Below, one piece after another: positions 55,477 through 64,000 of a stretch of DNA of 64,000 nucleotides (positions are counted from its first letter, which is position 1; every line of letters begins with the position of its first letter). A program made the position numbers and the translations under genes. Where the stretch lies: assembly GCA_947503525.1 (NCBI GenBank), contig CANNEA010000005.1:124001-188000 (forward strand), written 5' to 3'. This stretch comes from an uncultured Carboxylicivirga sp. (GTDB taxonomy: Bacteria > Bacteroidota > Bacteroidia > Bacteroidales > Marinilabiliaceae). The notes under the pieces are model-generated. The model did no database searches. It was not told the DNA's origin and saw only the letters and a list, made by a program, of their open reading frames with translations.

Positions 55477-55830
55477 ATGCTAAGCTATAATATCAGTAGA
55501 GTTATAAAGGCTCGTGGCATCATTCGTCCTTTCGCCTATTTAAGTAAATCAGGATTTTCAGTAAATATGGCTTCAAACATTAAAAATGACGCACTCAGTA
55601 GAGTTGACCTTGCTGTTGTTGAAAAACTTTGTTTGTTACTGCATTGCTCACCAAATGACTTATTTCAGTGGACTCCCTCTGGTGAGATGATTGATGATAC
55701 CGAGCATCCTTTAAACGAAATCAGACGTAATGAAAAAGCCCTTGACATTGCCAAAACACTCAGTTCTATTCCACTTAAAAAGTTAGATGAGATTGAGGCC
55801 TTAATAGAACAGCATATTAAAGGAAAGTAA
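55477..55830 (+). CDS. XRE-family helix-turn-helix regulator
   Basis: The 117-residue protein has an N-terminal Cro/C1-like HTH (SYNISRVIKARGIIRPFAYLSKSGFSVNMASNIKN, about 3-37), followed by KLCLLLHCSPNDLFQW, the usual end of this domain in Bacteroidota. An acidic helical tail (residues 75-117) closes it. The ATG at 55477 is preferred to the TTG two codons earlier. It stands alone between regulatory DNA and a terminator. Its targets are unknown; autoregulation through the palindrome just upstream is plausible. Confidence 0.8.
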   Translation: MLSYNISRVIKARGIIRPFAYLSKSGFSVNMASNIKNDALSRVDLAVVEKLCLLLHCSPNDLFQWTPSGEMIDDTEHPLNEIRRNEKALDIAKTLSSIPLKKLDEIEALIEQHIKGK

Positions 55831-55900
55831 GGTATTACTCAATGAAAATTCGGTTCTTAGGTTATGAAACACTTACTTTTTAAACGTATTTTATTATAGA

Positions 55901-55938
55901 TGCAGCCATCAATTATCAATTGGTATATGATGGCTGCA
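55901..55938. terminator. Bidirectional terminator between convergent genes
   Basis: TGCAGCCATCA (55901-55911) pairs perfectly with 55928-55938 over a 16-base loop. It lies between the convergent XRE and VIT-vWA genes. The flanks are AT-rich with only short T-runs. Confidence 0.6.
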
Positions 55939-55964
55939 ACATCTTTTAAAAATATTAGCTTTCA

Positions 55965-58235
55965 CTAACTTAAGCGGAAACGAACTGGAATTGTGTAGCT
56001 GGTTTTAACCGGCCTGCCTCGTTGTTTGCCAGGTATCCATTTTGGCATTGCTTTAACAACCCGAATGGCTTCATTATCTAATTCCTGAGATATTCCTCTT
56101 ACAACCTTAACATCAATAATACTTCCATCAATATCTATGGTGAATTTTATATAAACAGTTCCGCTTATCCCATTCTCTGCTGCTTTGGCCGGGTAAACAA
56201 TCGATGAAGAAATAAATGCTTTTAAAGCATCATCTCCTCCTGGGTATTCTGGCATAGATTCAACTAGCGTAAATACTGTTACTTCGGCCTCCGCTTCTTC
56301 CTCTTGCTCATAAAAAGTAATAGCCACATCATCATCTAATACTGAAGAATCGTCAACAATACACATGCTGGTAATAGGAGGAAATGCAGATTTATCATAT
56401 TCAACTGTGCTTTCTTTCTGCACCGGAATATCAACATCAGGATCAATCGCAATAAAACTTGTAAACTCTGTTAACAGGTTATATTTCTTACCTAATTCAA
56501 CTATATCTTCCTTTAGCGAATTATCATGTACCACTTTACTATAATCAGCCAAAAGTCGTACTTTTTCTCTGGCCCACAAATACTTTAATGCAACACCTGA
56601 AGATGAAACCTTCTTTTTAATAGTTATGGTTTCATTAATTTTCTTATCACCTGATATACCTTTAATTGCAAGTTGTCCATTAATATCACCTTTGTATTTT
56701 CCTGATATAATCAATGGTTTTTGCGCAAATAAATCAGGAACTTTTTCGGGTAAAACATCATAGGCTTCAACACCATTAAATTGATACTTAATATTGGTAA
56801 GAATTGGTTGTGTTACGTAATCAATAAACTTTTGACTTTGTTCTATAGCATCACCTTCATTCATTACAATTAATGATTCGGCACGTCCTACGTTAGCTAT
56901 CCCTTCGATTATGTACCGATTAACTGAACTACCTATTCCAAATGCAAAGAAATTGGCTTTACCCAAAGATTGTTTGATATAGTCAAAAGTGGCTTTCTCA
57001 ACTGTAACATAACCATCGGTCAGAATAATAAATGACTTGGAGTAATCCTCAAGATTATTTAAGCTCATAGCTCTTTTTAGGGCATTCAGAAGTTCCGTTC
57101 CTCCTTGGGCATTTTGTTTATCCAAATATTTAAGTGCTTTATTAATATTTTCCGTACTGGCACTTAGCGATTCATTAGCATATACCGCTGAACCACCTGC
57201 GAAATAGACAATATTAAATTTGTCATTTTCATTAAGTTGAGACAAGGTTTTTTTAATAACTTGCTTAGATAATTGTAAAGGGAATCCGCTCATTGATCCC
57301 GAAACATCAACTATAAAAACATATTCTCTTTTGGGTATACTTTTGGGTTTTACACGCTTTGGAGGCTGCATCATTGCTAAAAAATACTTTTCTCCTTTGG
57401 GATCTTCATAAACCAAAACCCCCGATTCAATTACATCTCCAGCCAATGCATATTGCATAACAAAATCTCCACTGCTTTGTGTATTATTTAGAGTTAAATT
57501 GGCTTCTGTTTTATTCTTGTAATTGATTTGAGTCTGATGAGTATCGCAGAGCATACTCTTTATTGGTATGGCCGAATACAAATGCAGATTAAGTTTTAAA
57601 CTGTTATTAAATTCGTGTTTTTCATCCAAATAAGGATTAACTACCCAATCCTCTATTCCTGTCTCCAGTTCGGCCTGACTTACATAACGCGGTCCTACTA
57701 CTGTAGGGTAAATAAATTCATAAATATTATTCTCGGGAATCAACATTTCTGTATATCGTAAATTAACTTCTACAGTGCTACCCGGTGCGATGTTTGAAAG
57801 CCTCATATTAAAAACATTAGGACGCTCTTGCTCCAAAAGAGAAGCCGTTCTTCCTTTCTTTTTAGCCTTCCTATACATGTTGCGAGCCTTGAGTTTTTCT
57901 TCTACCACAGCCTTGATAGTTCGTCCATTAAGTAGCATTGTCATATCATACACAGCCGCTCTGGTTGAAGCAGGAAATACATAAACAGCGTCTAATGTAT
58001 CTTTGCCTGTATTGGAGTATACCTGACGAACACTAACATCGGCAATTACTCCGGAAATATTAACATCAACTGTTGTATTTTTTAATAAGAGTATGGGCTC
58101 CTCCTCTCCTGCTGACATCACCATAAAATAGGGTGACATTGTTTTATCCTGGGAATAGGAATCGAAACTAAAAAGAGTAAATAAACTTAGAAAATAAATG
58201 AATAGAACTTGAAAATTAACACTTAAAGATTTCAT
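55965..58235 (-). CDS. VIT and von Willebrand factor A domain protein with C-terminal TonB domain
   Basis: The 756-residue protein starts at ATG 58235, giving a signal peptide that ends near YSQ. A VIT domain (about 35-165: NTTVDVNISGVIADVSVRQVYSN) and a vWA domain (about 300-470, MIDAS FIVDVSGSMSG near 306) follow. The C-terminal 100 residues form a TonB family domain (SMPEYPGGDDALKAF, SGTVYIKFTIDIDGSIIDVKVVRGI, MPKWIPGKQRG). The vWA domain should bind a protein via a metal. The TonB_C part in such envelope proteins probably mediates protein contacts rather than iron-transport energising, since no TM-linked ExbBD genes are near. Function unknown; the domain calls are firm. Confidence 0.85.
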   Translation of the reverse strand: MKSLSVNFQVLFIYFLSLFTLFSFDSYSQDKTMSPYFMVMSAGEEEPILLLKNTTVDVNISGVIADVSVRQVYSNTGKDTLDAVYVFPASTRAAVYDMTMLLNGRTIKAVVEEKLKARNMYRKAKKKGRTASLLEQERPNVFNMRLSNIAPGSTVEVNLRYTEMLIPENNIYEFIYPTVVGPRYVSQAELETGIEDWVVNPYLDEKHEFNNSLKLNLHLYSAIPIKSMLCDTHQTQINYKNKTEANLTLNNTQSSGDFVMQYALAGDVIESGVLVYEDPKGEKYFLAMMQPPKRVKPKSIPKREYVFIVDVSGSMSGFPLQLSKQVIKKTLSQLNENDKFNIVYFAGGSAVYANESLSASTENINKALKYLDKQNAQGGTELLNALKRAMSLNNLEDYSKSFIILTDGYVTVEKATFDYIKQSLGKANFFAFGIGSSVNRYIIEGIANVGRAESLIVMNEGDAIEQSQKFIDYVTQPILTNIKYQFNGVEAYDVLPEKVPDLFAQKPLIISGKYKGDINGQLAIKGISGDKKINETITIKKKVSSSGVALKYLWAREKVRLLADYSKVVHDNSLKEDIVELGKKYNLLTEFTSFIAIDPDVDIPVQKESTVEYDKSAFPPITSMCIVDDSSVLDDDVAITFYEQEEEAEAEVTVFTLVESMPEYPGGDDALKAFISSSIVYPAKAAENGISGTVYIKFTIDIDGSIIDVKVVRGISQELDNEAIRVVKAMPKWIPGKQRGRPVKTSYTIPVRFRLS

Positions 58236-58874
58236 TTGTACAAGGTTTATGTAAGACATACAGGTGTACAGGCAAGCCATATGCCATCTTAAATACCATA
58301 GACTTCTTCAATAAAGAACAATTGAGATAATGCGCACGCTGAGTGCTTTTTACAAACTAAGTCATTTGTTTTTTGTCAATTATCACAGAACAAATATGCA
58401 AAGTAATACCGCCCAACAGGGTGTTTTTATCACTTCATACACCTTCATTCTATTAAGGCTAAAATCATTAAGCCATTAAACCTGTTCCTTGTCTATGTCT
58501 CGCTACATTTAATCTTATGTCGATATGGAATCATCTGAAATAAGCCATTAATATGAGACTCTTTCCCATTCAATTGTAAAGTAAAAATACACGACTTACA
58601 CTCGCCATACGTTATACGTAAATATTTCCTTAATTACTTGACATTACCATACGAAGGGCCTAATTTGCATTTCAATATTTGAAATACATAAAAACATACT
58701 TTGCAATATACCAGACAATTGCAGAGTAGATTTGTATTTTCTATTTTTTAAATACATAATTTTCAATGTGCATTCACATTTGAAATTCTTGTAATTATAA
58801 AAATAAAATTAAGAAAGGATTGAAAGGGGAATAGCAGCTGTTAAAATTAATTACAAACTAAAACACCACGTAAA
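58236..58874. other. Long AT-rich divergent intergenic region
   Basis: No gene is visible in these 639 bases. A candidate promoter for the plus-strand gene is TTTG (58700-58703) with a -7 box TAGATTTG (58727-58734), 23 bases apart, leaving a leader of about 140 bases. No riboswitch or clear hairpin was found. Confidence 0.35.
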
Positions 58875-61166
58875 ATGAAACACCAAACTACGCTATTCAA
58901 AAGAAAGTTAATTAGAACATTAACAGCAATTTTTGTTTTATTTCTCTGCTCCAACCTTATTAAATCGCAAGTTACAAGCGTCTTTTATGACGACTTTGAA
59001 GGAGATTGGACAAGTGATTGGCATGCTGATGCAGGAACCTGGGAAGTTGGAGTGCCGACTAGTGGTCCTAACGAAGCACATTCACCTACAAAATGTGCCG
59101 CAACAATATTGGCCGGAAATTATACAACCTCAGTAAATTCAAGATTGATCAGACACACTTCTTTTATTGTACCAGAACTTAATAAGAATCCTAGATTACG
59201 AATTTGGCACTGGTATAGTTTCTCATCTGGTGATTATGGATATATACAGCTTAAAATCGATGGAACAACGGATTGGATTAACATTTCACCTAAATATATT
59301 AATACTGGTGGAAATGTCTGGACGTATCCTTCAATAGATCTTTCTGACTACGCCGGAATGTCGGTTCAGATTGCATTTTTCTTTCATTCGGACACATATT
59401 CCAATAGCACAGGATGGTATATTGACGACTTAAGAATTCTTTCTGGTTTAACAACATTTAATACGCTCGAAGGTTGGGAAAATGGTATTGGAGATTGGTC
59501 GTCAGAAAAAGGCACATGGCAAGTTGGCATCCCTAATGGAGGGCCCGGCGAAGCCTATTCGGGAGATTATTGCATTGCTACAAATTTAGATGGCAGCTAT
59601 ACCACCTCTGTATCTTCAAAATTAATTAGTCCTTATTTCATGGTTCCTAATGCCAATGAAATGCCACGTTTACGTTTCCAACATTGGTATAGTTTCTCAT
59701 CTGGTGATTATGGATATATACAGCTTAAAATCGATGGAACAACGGATTGGATTAACATTTCACCTAAATATATTAATACTGGTGGAAATGTCTGGACGTA
59801 TCCTTCAATAGATCTTTCTGACTACGCCGGAATGTCGGTTCAGATTGCATTTTTCTTTCATTCGGACACATATTCCAATAGCACAGGATGGTATATTGAC
59901 GACTTAAGAATTCTTTCTGGTTTAACAACATTTAATACGCTCGAAGGTTGGGAAAATGGTATTGGAGATTGGTCGTCAGAAAAAGGCACATGGCAAGTTG
60001 GCATCCCTAATGGAGGGCCCGGCGAAGCCTATTCGGGAGATTATTGCATTGCTACAAATTTAGATGGCAGCTATACCACCTCTGTATCTTCAAAATTAAT
60101 TAGTCCTTATTTCATGGTTCCTAATGCCAATGAAATGCCACGTTTACGTTTCCAACATTGGTATAGTTTTTCATCCGGTGATTATGGATATATTCAGCTT
60201 AAAATCGATGGAACAACGGATTGGATAAATATGTCCCCTAAATACACTAATACTGGAGGAAATATCTGGACATATCCTTCGATTGATTTATCAGAATACG
60301 AGGGACAGAAAGTTCAAATTGCACTTTACTTTCATTCCGATACATATTCCAACAGTACGGGTTGGTACATAGATAATTTGGAGCTTATTACAAGGCCAGT
60401 TATATTAAATAATCCTGAAGATTGGGAAAATGGTATTGGAGATTACATTTCTGAAAGAGGAACATGGGAAGTGGGAATTCCTTTGTCTGGTCCTGAAAAC
60501 GCCTATTCAGGTTTAAAATGTGCGGCAACGATCATAGATGGCAACTACACAACTTCTATTTCTTCAAAATTAATTAGTCCAGTATTTACCGTACCGGAAG
60601 CATCAGAGAATCCAGTTTTAAGGTTTAGACACTGGTATAGCTTTTCATCGGGCGACTATGCTAAAGTATTAATTAAAATAGAAGGATCCTCTGACTGGGA
60701 AGACGTAGAAAATGGTTATTTCACCCAAACTGGAGGTAATATTTGGACCTATCCATATTTACCAATATTGAATTACGCCGGAGAATCTGTGCGAATAGCA
60801 TTTTACTTTTATTCGGATACCTATTCAAATAGCTTAGGTTGGTATATAGATGACATAGTAATTGAAGGTTTGGCAACAGGAATTGGTAAAACCAATGAGA
60901 CTTCTGTCAAACTGCTTAAACAAAACACCCCTAACCCATTTTCTTCCAATACAGAAATTACCTATAAAGTGGAGCAGATTTGCAATGTTAATTTGAAAGT
61001 TTACAACAGCAATGGTCAATTAGTTGAATCCGTAATTAATAAAGTGCAGAGTCCTGGTGAGTACACAATAGACTTTAGTGCCAGTAAGCTAAGTAGTGGT
61101 ATTTATTACTATCAGCTTCAACTGGGAGACAGCTATAGAGAAACTAAAAAGATGGTAAAACTATAG
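58875..61166 (+). CDS. T9SS-exported surface protein with tandem MAM/concanavalin-like repeats
   Basis: The 763-residue protein has a signal peptide (about 1-31), then four repeated domains of about 158 residues. Each runs from a DxxEGW/WENGIGDW start through YTTSVSSKLISP, RLRFQHWYSFSSGDYG and NTGGNVWTYPSIDL to STGWYIDDL, resembling MAM or choice-of-anchor J beta-sandwich domains. A type A T9SS sorting domain ends it (about 680-763: QNTPNPFSSNTEITYKV, KKMVKL). It is probably an adhesin or structural surface protein. The middle two repeats are encoded by identical DNA. It is monocistronic with a strong terminator. Confidence 0.85.
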   Translation: MKHQTTLFKRKLIRTLTAIFVLFLCSNLIKSQVTSVFYDDFEGDWTSDWHADAGTWEVGVPTSGPNEAHSPTKCAATILAGNYTTSVNSRLIRHTSFIVPELNKNPRLRIWHWYSFSSGDYGYIQLKIDGTTDWINISPKYINTGGNVWTYPSIDLSDYAGMSVQIAFFFHSDTYSNSTGWYIDDLRILSGLTTFNTLEGWENGIGDWSSEKGTWQVGIPNGGPGEAYSGDYCIATNLDGSYTTSVSSKLISPYFMVPNANEMPRLRFQHWYSFSSGDYGYIQLKIDGTTDWINISPKYINTGGNVWTYPSIDLSDYAGMSVQIAFFFHSDTYSNSTGWYIDDLRILSGLTTFNTLEGWENGIGDWSSEKGTWQVGIPNGGPGEAYSGDYCIATNLDGSYTTSVSSKLISPYFMVPNANEMPRLRFQHWYSFSSGDYGYIQLKIDGTTDWINMSPKYTNTGGNIWTYPSIDLSEYEGQKVQIALYFHSDTYSNSTGWYIDNLELITRPVILNNPEDWENGIGDYISERGTWEVGIPLSGPENAYSGLKCAATIIDGNYTTSISSKLISPVFTVPEASENPVLRFRHWYSFSSGDYAKVLIKIEGSSDWEDVENGYFTQTGGNIWTYPYLPILNYAGESVRIAFYFYSDTYSNSLGWYIDDIVIEGLATGIGKTNETSVKLLKQNTPNPFSSNTEITYKVEQICNVNLKVYNSNGQLVESVINKVQSPGEYTIDFSASKLSSGIYYYQLQLGDSYRETKKMVKL
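59211..60158 (+). repeat. Perfect tandem duplication of a 474-base coding unit
   Basis: Bases 59211-59684 and 59685-60158 appear identical when read side by side; the next unit begins the same way but diverges after about ten bases. The 474-base period is 158 codons, keeping frame. The outer two protein repeats are diverged, so the exact copy is recent. Confidence 0.9.
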
Positions 61167-61187
61167 ATTAATATTTGATATCAAACA

Positions 61188-61216
61188 AAAAGGTGGAAGC
61201 CATGCTCCCACCTTTT
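61188..61216 (+). terminator. Terminator between convergent genes
   Basis: AAAAGGTGG (61188-61196) pairs with CCACCTTTT (61208-61216) around a short loop that is itself partly paired, with a flanking T/A run on each strand. It serves the T9SS repeat gene and possibly the TAXI gene from the other side. Confidence 0.75.
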
Positions 61217-61242
61217 ATATTAGATATTTTCTGACTCGATAA

Positions 61243-62424
61243 TTATTTAAACAAGCTTGAATCTGTTGATCGCTGATTATTCTTAAAGGCCACTACGAAT
61301 GCTTGATTATAACCCGAATTTCTACATTTATTCTGAAATGATCCTGCCTCTTGAAAACTAGAAAACTCCCCTACCGTATATCTGTATGCCCCTTTGTATG
61401 AATATATAAAAGGAGTATAAATCGTACCACTTATGTCAATTTGATCAGCGCGTTCATAATTTCTTGAATAAATTTGTACTCTATAAACGACCTTATCCTC
61501 AACTTTTGCTTCTTTTACAATGCTTGTTGTTTTTACAGGTACCGGCACATTTGAAACATCGGGTATAATAACTGTATTCCATTTTGGATGACCATCCTGA
61601 CGTAATTGAGTTAAGCCCTTTATAATACCTGACTTGACATCCTCAACCATTTGCATTTCGCTTTCGTTTAATTTACTCTCATTTACTACCAGCAAAGTTC
61701 TAACCCCAAAGGTTGAAATATCATTTTCAAGCCAAGCATAATCGGCACTCAAAATCACATCATTTTCGTAATATTTAGCCCATCCATTAAAATTTGTCAA
61801 TTCAAGTAAAACTAATTCATCCACCATTATTTGAGGATCGATGTCCAACAAAGCCATTGGTGCACTTCCAACAATTAAAGCTGCTTCAATATTACCCTTA
61901 TAAAGCTTTTTTAATAAATCATCAAAACCGATGTTATTAGTCAGCCATGCAATTTTAGAACGCTTTTTAATATTTTCTGCAGTAGATGCGGATCCTTGAT
62001 CTTCATTACCAACTCCTACTCTTTTATTATTTAAATCCTGTAAACTTTTTAAACCACTGCTTTTTTTAGCAATGAGATGAATTTGTTCGGTAGCCAAGGG
62101 CATTACCACTTTAATAGCATTGGCATCCTTGCTGTTGTTTACCTTATCCATTGCCTGCATTAAACTCAAATAATCCGACTGTATAAGAGCCATCTTATAC
62201 TCAGAATTGGGATCTATAAGTTTTTTGTAATTATAAGCGCTGCCTCCACTGTTTTCATTATGGATAACTATGTGATTATTGGCTGCCAGAACTTTAGCTA
62301 TATCATTAACAAAACGATTGTAAGATCCATTTTCAGGGCCCGACAACACAGTTAACTGAGCATTTGAATTACAAATTGTTAGAATAAAAAAAAGTAATAG
62401 AAAAAGACGAATGGAAGAATTCAT
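61243..62424 (-). CDS. TAXI family TRAP-type substrate-binding protein fused to a SPOR domain
   Basis: The 393-residue protein starts at ATG 62424, just before a signal peptide (MNSSIRLFLLLFFILTICNS). Residues about 22-290 match TAXI solute receptors (LTVLSGPENGSYNRFVNDIAKVL, ENSGGSAYNYKKL, VGVGNEDQGSASTAENI). The C-terminal part (about 310-385: VVYRVQIYSRNYERAD, AYRYTVGEFSSFQEAGSFQNKCRNSGYNQAFVVAF) is a SPOR domain, which binds peptidoglycan denuded of stem peptides. TAXI receptors normally partner a TRAP membrane protein, but none is encoded nearby. This may therefore be a peptidoglycan-bound sensor or scavenger rather than a transporter component. Confidence 0.8.
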   Translation of the reverse strand: MNSSIRLFLLLFFILTICNSNAQLTVLSGPENGSYNRFVNDIAKVLAANNHIVIHNENSGGSAYNYKKLIDPNSEYKMALIQSDYLSLMQAMDKVNNSKDANAIKVVMPLATEQIHLIAKKSSGLKSLQDLNNKRVGVGNEDQGSASTAENIKKRSKIAWLTNNIGFDDLLKKLYKGNIEAALIVGSAPMALLDIDPQIMVDELVLLELTNFNGWAKYYENDVILSADYAWLENDISTFGVRTLLVVNESKLNESEMQMVEDVKSGIIKGLTQLRQDGHPKWNTVIIPDVSNVPVPVKTTSIVKEAKVEDKVVYRVQIYSRNYERADQIDISGTIYTPFIYSYKGAYRYTVGEFSSFQEAGSFQNKCRNSGYNQAFVVAFKNNQRSTDSSLFK

Positions 62425-62538
62425 AGGTAAAGAGATATGGTTAATAATAAAACTCAAGTTAATGAAAGCACAACTCTTTTCAAACTCTCCTATTATCTAT
62501 TTAATAAAACCTTAGAATAAATACAATTTGACTAATAA

Positions 62539-63588
62539 CTACCTTTCCTTGTACTTTTCTAAAATGTCCTTCGTTTCGTCACCTGTACCCAGCAATATAG
62601 CAATCCATTTTGTAGATTCATTTTGCTCAAGCATAATCTTAAGCGTAATAGTTAAAGGAATTGAAAGAAACATGCCTACCGGACCAAATATAAATCCCCA
62701 CACAATTAAAGAAAGAAATACGACTAAAGTAGATAGGCCTAGGCCTTTCCCCATAACCCTTGGCTCAACAACATTCCCCATCACCACGTTTACAACTAAA
62801 TAAGCCAATGCGGTCCATAACATGCCTCCTAAACCAAACTGAACCAAGGCTAACAATACCGTGGGAACAGCAGCAATAATAGATCCGATACTGGGAATAT
62901 AATTAAGAAAAAAAGCTATTACTCCCCACAGAATTGGGTAATCAACGCCTAGGATCCATAACCATAACCAAATAAACAAACCTGTGATAAGACTAATAAT
63001 GGTTTTAATTGATAAGTAATGTCTTATGTTATTGCCTATTTTATCCAAATGATTTAAAGTTGTGCCTTGCATCCTTTCAAGCAAATCAGCTTTAGTAACA
63101 AAACTCTTAGCCTCAAGCAAAATAAAAATTGTGATCAAAAGAATAATAAATGAGTCTGACATTAGCCGTCCAATCTCACCCACAGCCGTTGAAGTGAAAC
63201 TTAGGACCTTACCCGGCTCTATTAAGTCAATCAATTGCGAAGGATTTATATTAGCACCTAGAGCATTAAGGTCATTAATTACGGACAGTATGATTTGTCT
63301 TAAGTTGGCTTCATATTTCGGCAACTCCTTCATAAAATTAGATAAAGAAGTGCCAATTATACTTCCTAAGAGCATCAAAATTAAAGCAAAACTGACCAAA
63401 ACTATAAGTACGGAAATCGTATAAGGAATACCTTTTTTCTCAAGCCAGAGAATTGGCTGATTACATATCACACTTATAAAAACAGCCAAAATCACAGGTA
63501 AAATAACCGTTTTCGCTGCCATTACTCCAGCAATAAGAACAACTAAACTAGCTAACCATAAAACAATATAAGATTTGCTTTGCCCCAT
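62539..63588 (-). CDS. AI-2E family transporter-like integral membrane protein
   Basis: The 349-residue membrane protein has about eight hydrophobic segments. It has the AI-2E/PerM layout, including FLNYIPSIGSIIAAVPTVLLALVQFG, NVVMGNVVEPRVMGKGLGLSTLVVFLSLIVWGFIFGPVGMFLSIPLTITLK. Members have been linked to export of small molecules or to ion transport; the E. coli founding annotation as an AI-2 exporter does not fix this protein's substrate. It lies 114 bases upstream of the TAXI gene and may be separately transcribed. Confidence 0.9.
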   Translation of the reverse strand: MGQSKSYIVLWLASLVVLIAGVMAAKTVILPVILAVFISVICNQPILWLEKKGIPYTISVLIVLVSFALILMLLGSIIGTSLSNFMKELPKYEANLRQIILSVINDLNALGANINPSQLIDLIEPGKVLSFTSTAVGEIGRLMSDSFIILLITIFILLEAKSFVTKADLLERMQGTTLNHLDKIGNNIRHYLSIKTIISLITGLFIWLWLWILGVDYPILWGVIAFFLNYIPSIGSIIAAVPTVLLALVQFGLGGMLWTALAYLVVNVVMGNVVEPRVMGKGLGLSTLVVFLSLIVWGFIFGPVGMFLSIPLTITLKIMLEQNESTKWIAILLGTGDETKDILEKYKER

Positions 63589-63750
63589 CTTTTATATAAA
63601 AGGTTTATTAATGAATTTTAACTAAACCCTTCTAAGATAGAATTATTATTAGAATTATTCTTCATATTTAACGATGGACTTTACGTTCCAGGGAAACGTT
63701 ATCAATTTTATCCTGATCATTTTAAATTTCTCATAGCAAAGTAACAAAGA

Positions 63751-64000
63751 CTAATTCACAATAAGTTTATCATCAATCATCCTATTATTATAATGTTGTA
63801 TAATTGCTTTACACTTATGTTCTGATTCAATAACATTTACATCGTTTATTAGGTTTGAGCTTAATAGAGAATCAGAACTAAAATCGTAAACTGCATTTAA
63901 CTTTTGACCATCATAATGGATAATTGCATCACCATCGAAAAATTGATAGTTTTGATTAGCATAGTTGATGACAAAACGTTCTTCATCCAACTTTAAGATA
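63751..64000 (-). CDS. Hypothetical protein, 5' end cut by the window
   Basis: The minus-strand frame stays open to the window edge (codons read ILKLDEERFVIN at the border), so only the C-terminal 83 or so residues are seen. The part seen is hydrophilic and Asn/Asp/Tyr-rich (ANQNYQFFDGDAIIHYDGQ). No motif is recognised. The spacer 63589-63750 shows nothing. Confidence 0.5.
   Translation of the reverse strand, partial: ILKLDEERFVINYANQNYQFFDGDAIIHYDGQKLNAVYDFSSDSLLSSNLINDVNVIESEHKCKAIIQHYNNRMIDDKLIVN

Noticed and set aside
58236-58874. Possible riboswitch or small RNA in the long spacer
   Set aside because: The region is AT-rich with no stable hairpin, conserved box or terminator that I can identify.

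Overview
The window is AT-rich bacterial DNA from a Bacteroidota, most likely a marine polysaccharide degrader of the Marinilabiliales/Prolixibacteraceae kind. The evidence is two SusC/SusD pairs, a hybrid two-component regulator, type IX secretion (T9SS) C-terminal domains on three proteins, lipoprotein glycosidases and sulfatases, and TAnnTTTG-type -7 promoter boxes. The genus is not provable from the sequence. I saw no complete tRNA, no rRNA, no CRISPR array and no transposase.

Region 1 (1-20.8 kb) is a polysaccharide utilization locus. Reading right to left on the minus strand, it has an operon of SusC, SusD, a short SusC, a second SusD, a DUF1735-like surface lipoprotein and a T9SS-exported beta-helix protein. 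Next come separately promoted genes for a secreted beta-helix glycosidase-like protein and a sulfatase, then a divergent 1460-residue hybrid two-component sensor on the plus strand. All three minus-strand units share a 15-base upstream motif. Three copies of an approximately 100-base intergenic hairpin element lie in the SusC/SusD operon.

Region 2 (20.8-30.5 kb) is an accessory island. It holds a primase/Toprim-like protein and a DUF3987 ATPase, an excisionase-like HTH protein, duplicated DUF4248-like small proteins, an MqsR-like toxin-antitoxin pair bracketed by 60-base direct repeats, and an AbiE-type abortive-infection operon with a third gene of unknown function. Its right edge carries what looks like the 3' end of a tRNA gene plus that gene's terminator, as expected of a tRNA-integrated element.

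Region 3 (30.8-36.0 kb) is a complete spermidine operon on the minus strand: carboxyspermidine dehydrogenase, carboxyspermidine decarboxylase, agmatinase and arginine decarboxylase.

Region 4 (36.1-55.2 kb) is an eleven-gene minus-strand catabolic operon with a divergent LacI-type regulator. It encodes an SSS symporter, an FAD oxidoreductase, a GH16, two GH2s, a GH117, a sulfatase and four paralogous beta-propeller glycosidases. GH117 releases 3,6-anhydro-L-galactose, so the likely substrate is a red-algal galactan (agar/porphyran type). The LacI operon has no SusCD of its own and may rely on Region 1 or another locus for uptake. Two of its enzymes carry accessory domains inserted inside the catalytic-family fold.

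Region 5 (55.4-64 kb) is miscellaneous: an XRE regulator, a VIT-vWA-TonB fusion, a T9SS surface protein with a perfect 474-base tandem duplication, a TAXI-SPOR fusion, an AI-2E family membrane protein and a truncated ORF at the window edge.
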